A DNA stretch of 64,000 nt from Verrucomicrobiales bacterium (GTDB lineage: Bacteria > Verrucomicrobiota > Verrucomicrobiia > Verrucomicrobiales > DEV007). Numbering within the stretch: position 1 is the first letter of the stretch; each line of letters starts with the position of its first letter. The position numbers and the translations under genes are program-made. This document shows, piece by piece, positions 63,827-64,000 of this stretch. The notes under the pieces were generated by a model. That model was not told where the DNA came from. It saw only the letters and a program-made list of their open reading frames with translations, and searched no databases. Location of the stretch: positions 57,074 through 121,073 of the forward strand of contig PAAG01000007.1 of the NCBI GenBank assembly GCA_002698785.1, in the 5' to 3' direction.

Positions 63827-63863
63827 TTGTAAATGATTGATACCTCGATTTTGTAGATCTCCA

Positions 63864-63890
63864 CCTGCGAAACCTGCGAAACCTGCGAAA
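63864..63890. repeat. Tandem repeat, 3 units of CCTGCGAAA
   Basis: Three perfect 9-bp units, 37 bp after the TIR-TPR stop. The core CCTGCG is the reverse complement of the CGCAGG core of the next array. Confidence 0.95.
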
Positions 63891-63910
63891 ACCCCATTTT
63901 ATTGTCGAAA

Positions 63911-64000
63911 CGCAGGAAACGCAGGAAACGCAGGAAACGCAGGAAACGCAGGAAACGCAGGAAACGCAGGAAACGCAGGAAACGCAGGAAACGCAGGAAA
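63911..64000. repeat. Tandem repeat, at least 10 units of CGCAGGAAA
   Basis: Ten perfect 9-bp units run to the window edge, so the true length is unknown. The array starts after TCGAAA and lies downstream of the TIR-TPR gene. Units have no spacers, so it is not a CRISPR array. Confidence 0.97.

Noticed and set aside
63864..64000. Possible CRISPR array at the window end
   Set aside because: Units are 9 bp and directly abutting, with no spacers and no cas genes nearby.

Overview
The window looks like a chromosomal segment of a free-living, aerobic, Gram-negative bacterium of the Planctomycetes-Verrucomicrobia group; Verrucomicrobia is my best guess. The basis is gene content: secreted sulfatases, caspase/formylglycine-enzyme-fold fusions, a WD40 Ser/Thr kinase with its own sigma factor, a long SecA, and many exported proteins with repeat or anchor domains. 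There is no rRNA, tRNA, prophage, insertion sequence or CRISPR array that I can support.

Layout. 1-8 kb: the N-terminal part of a sulfatase (cut by the window edge), a hemW-ppk2 pair, two tandem secreted caspase/FGE-fold paralogues and a second sulfatase. 7.9-10.6 kb: a metal locus with an exported HMA protein, a His-rich outer-membrane protein and ZnuA around a palindrome-rich divergent promoter. 10.6-19.1 kb: mostly minus-strand envelope and housekeeping genes (large MscS channel, a DUF3096-like micro-protein, NfeD, SecA, orphan ParA). 19.4-25.1 kb: a D,D-carboxypeptidase with a coiled-coil stalk, a hybrid histidine kinase, and a MoaD-like/BNR-repeat pair. 25.5-29.7 kb: a GC-rich sigma factor-kinase pair with a copy of the same 37-bp hairpin repeat on each side. 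29.8-38 kb: an FG-GAP repeat protein, a small RHH regulator with a promoter/operator, lipoprotein MsrA, an aquaporin, a lipoprotein and two NlpC/P60-like paralogues. 38-46 kb: DraG-like hydrolase, alanine dehydrogenase with a GNAT, a divergent AraC-ADH pair, a LamG-like protein with a lysine-rich tail, DoxX and a DUF1593 protein. 45.8-54.3 kb: a bacterial nitric oxide synthase oxygenase, a choice-of-anchor I protein, and a tightly overlapping three-gene operon (metallophosphatase, PepSY-DUF4956 fusion, secreted kinase-like protein). 54.7-57.5 kb: Fur-family regulator plus exported KatG. 57.8-64 kb: membrane protein, M48 protease, small exported protein, beta-helix protein, a TIR-TM-TPR protein, and two 9-bp tandem arrays at the window edge.

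Functional themes. The first is oxidative and nitrosative chemistry: KatG under a Fur-family regulator, MsrA and NOS. The second is metal handling. The third is a large set of secreted surface proteins, two of which share a clear basic C-terminal domain. The fourth is signalling and possible immunity modules: caspase-FGE pair, TIR-TPR, and sigma-kinase pair. Functions come from reading motifs by eye; no database search was run.
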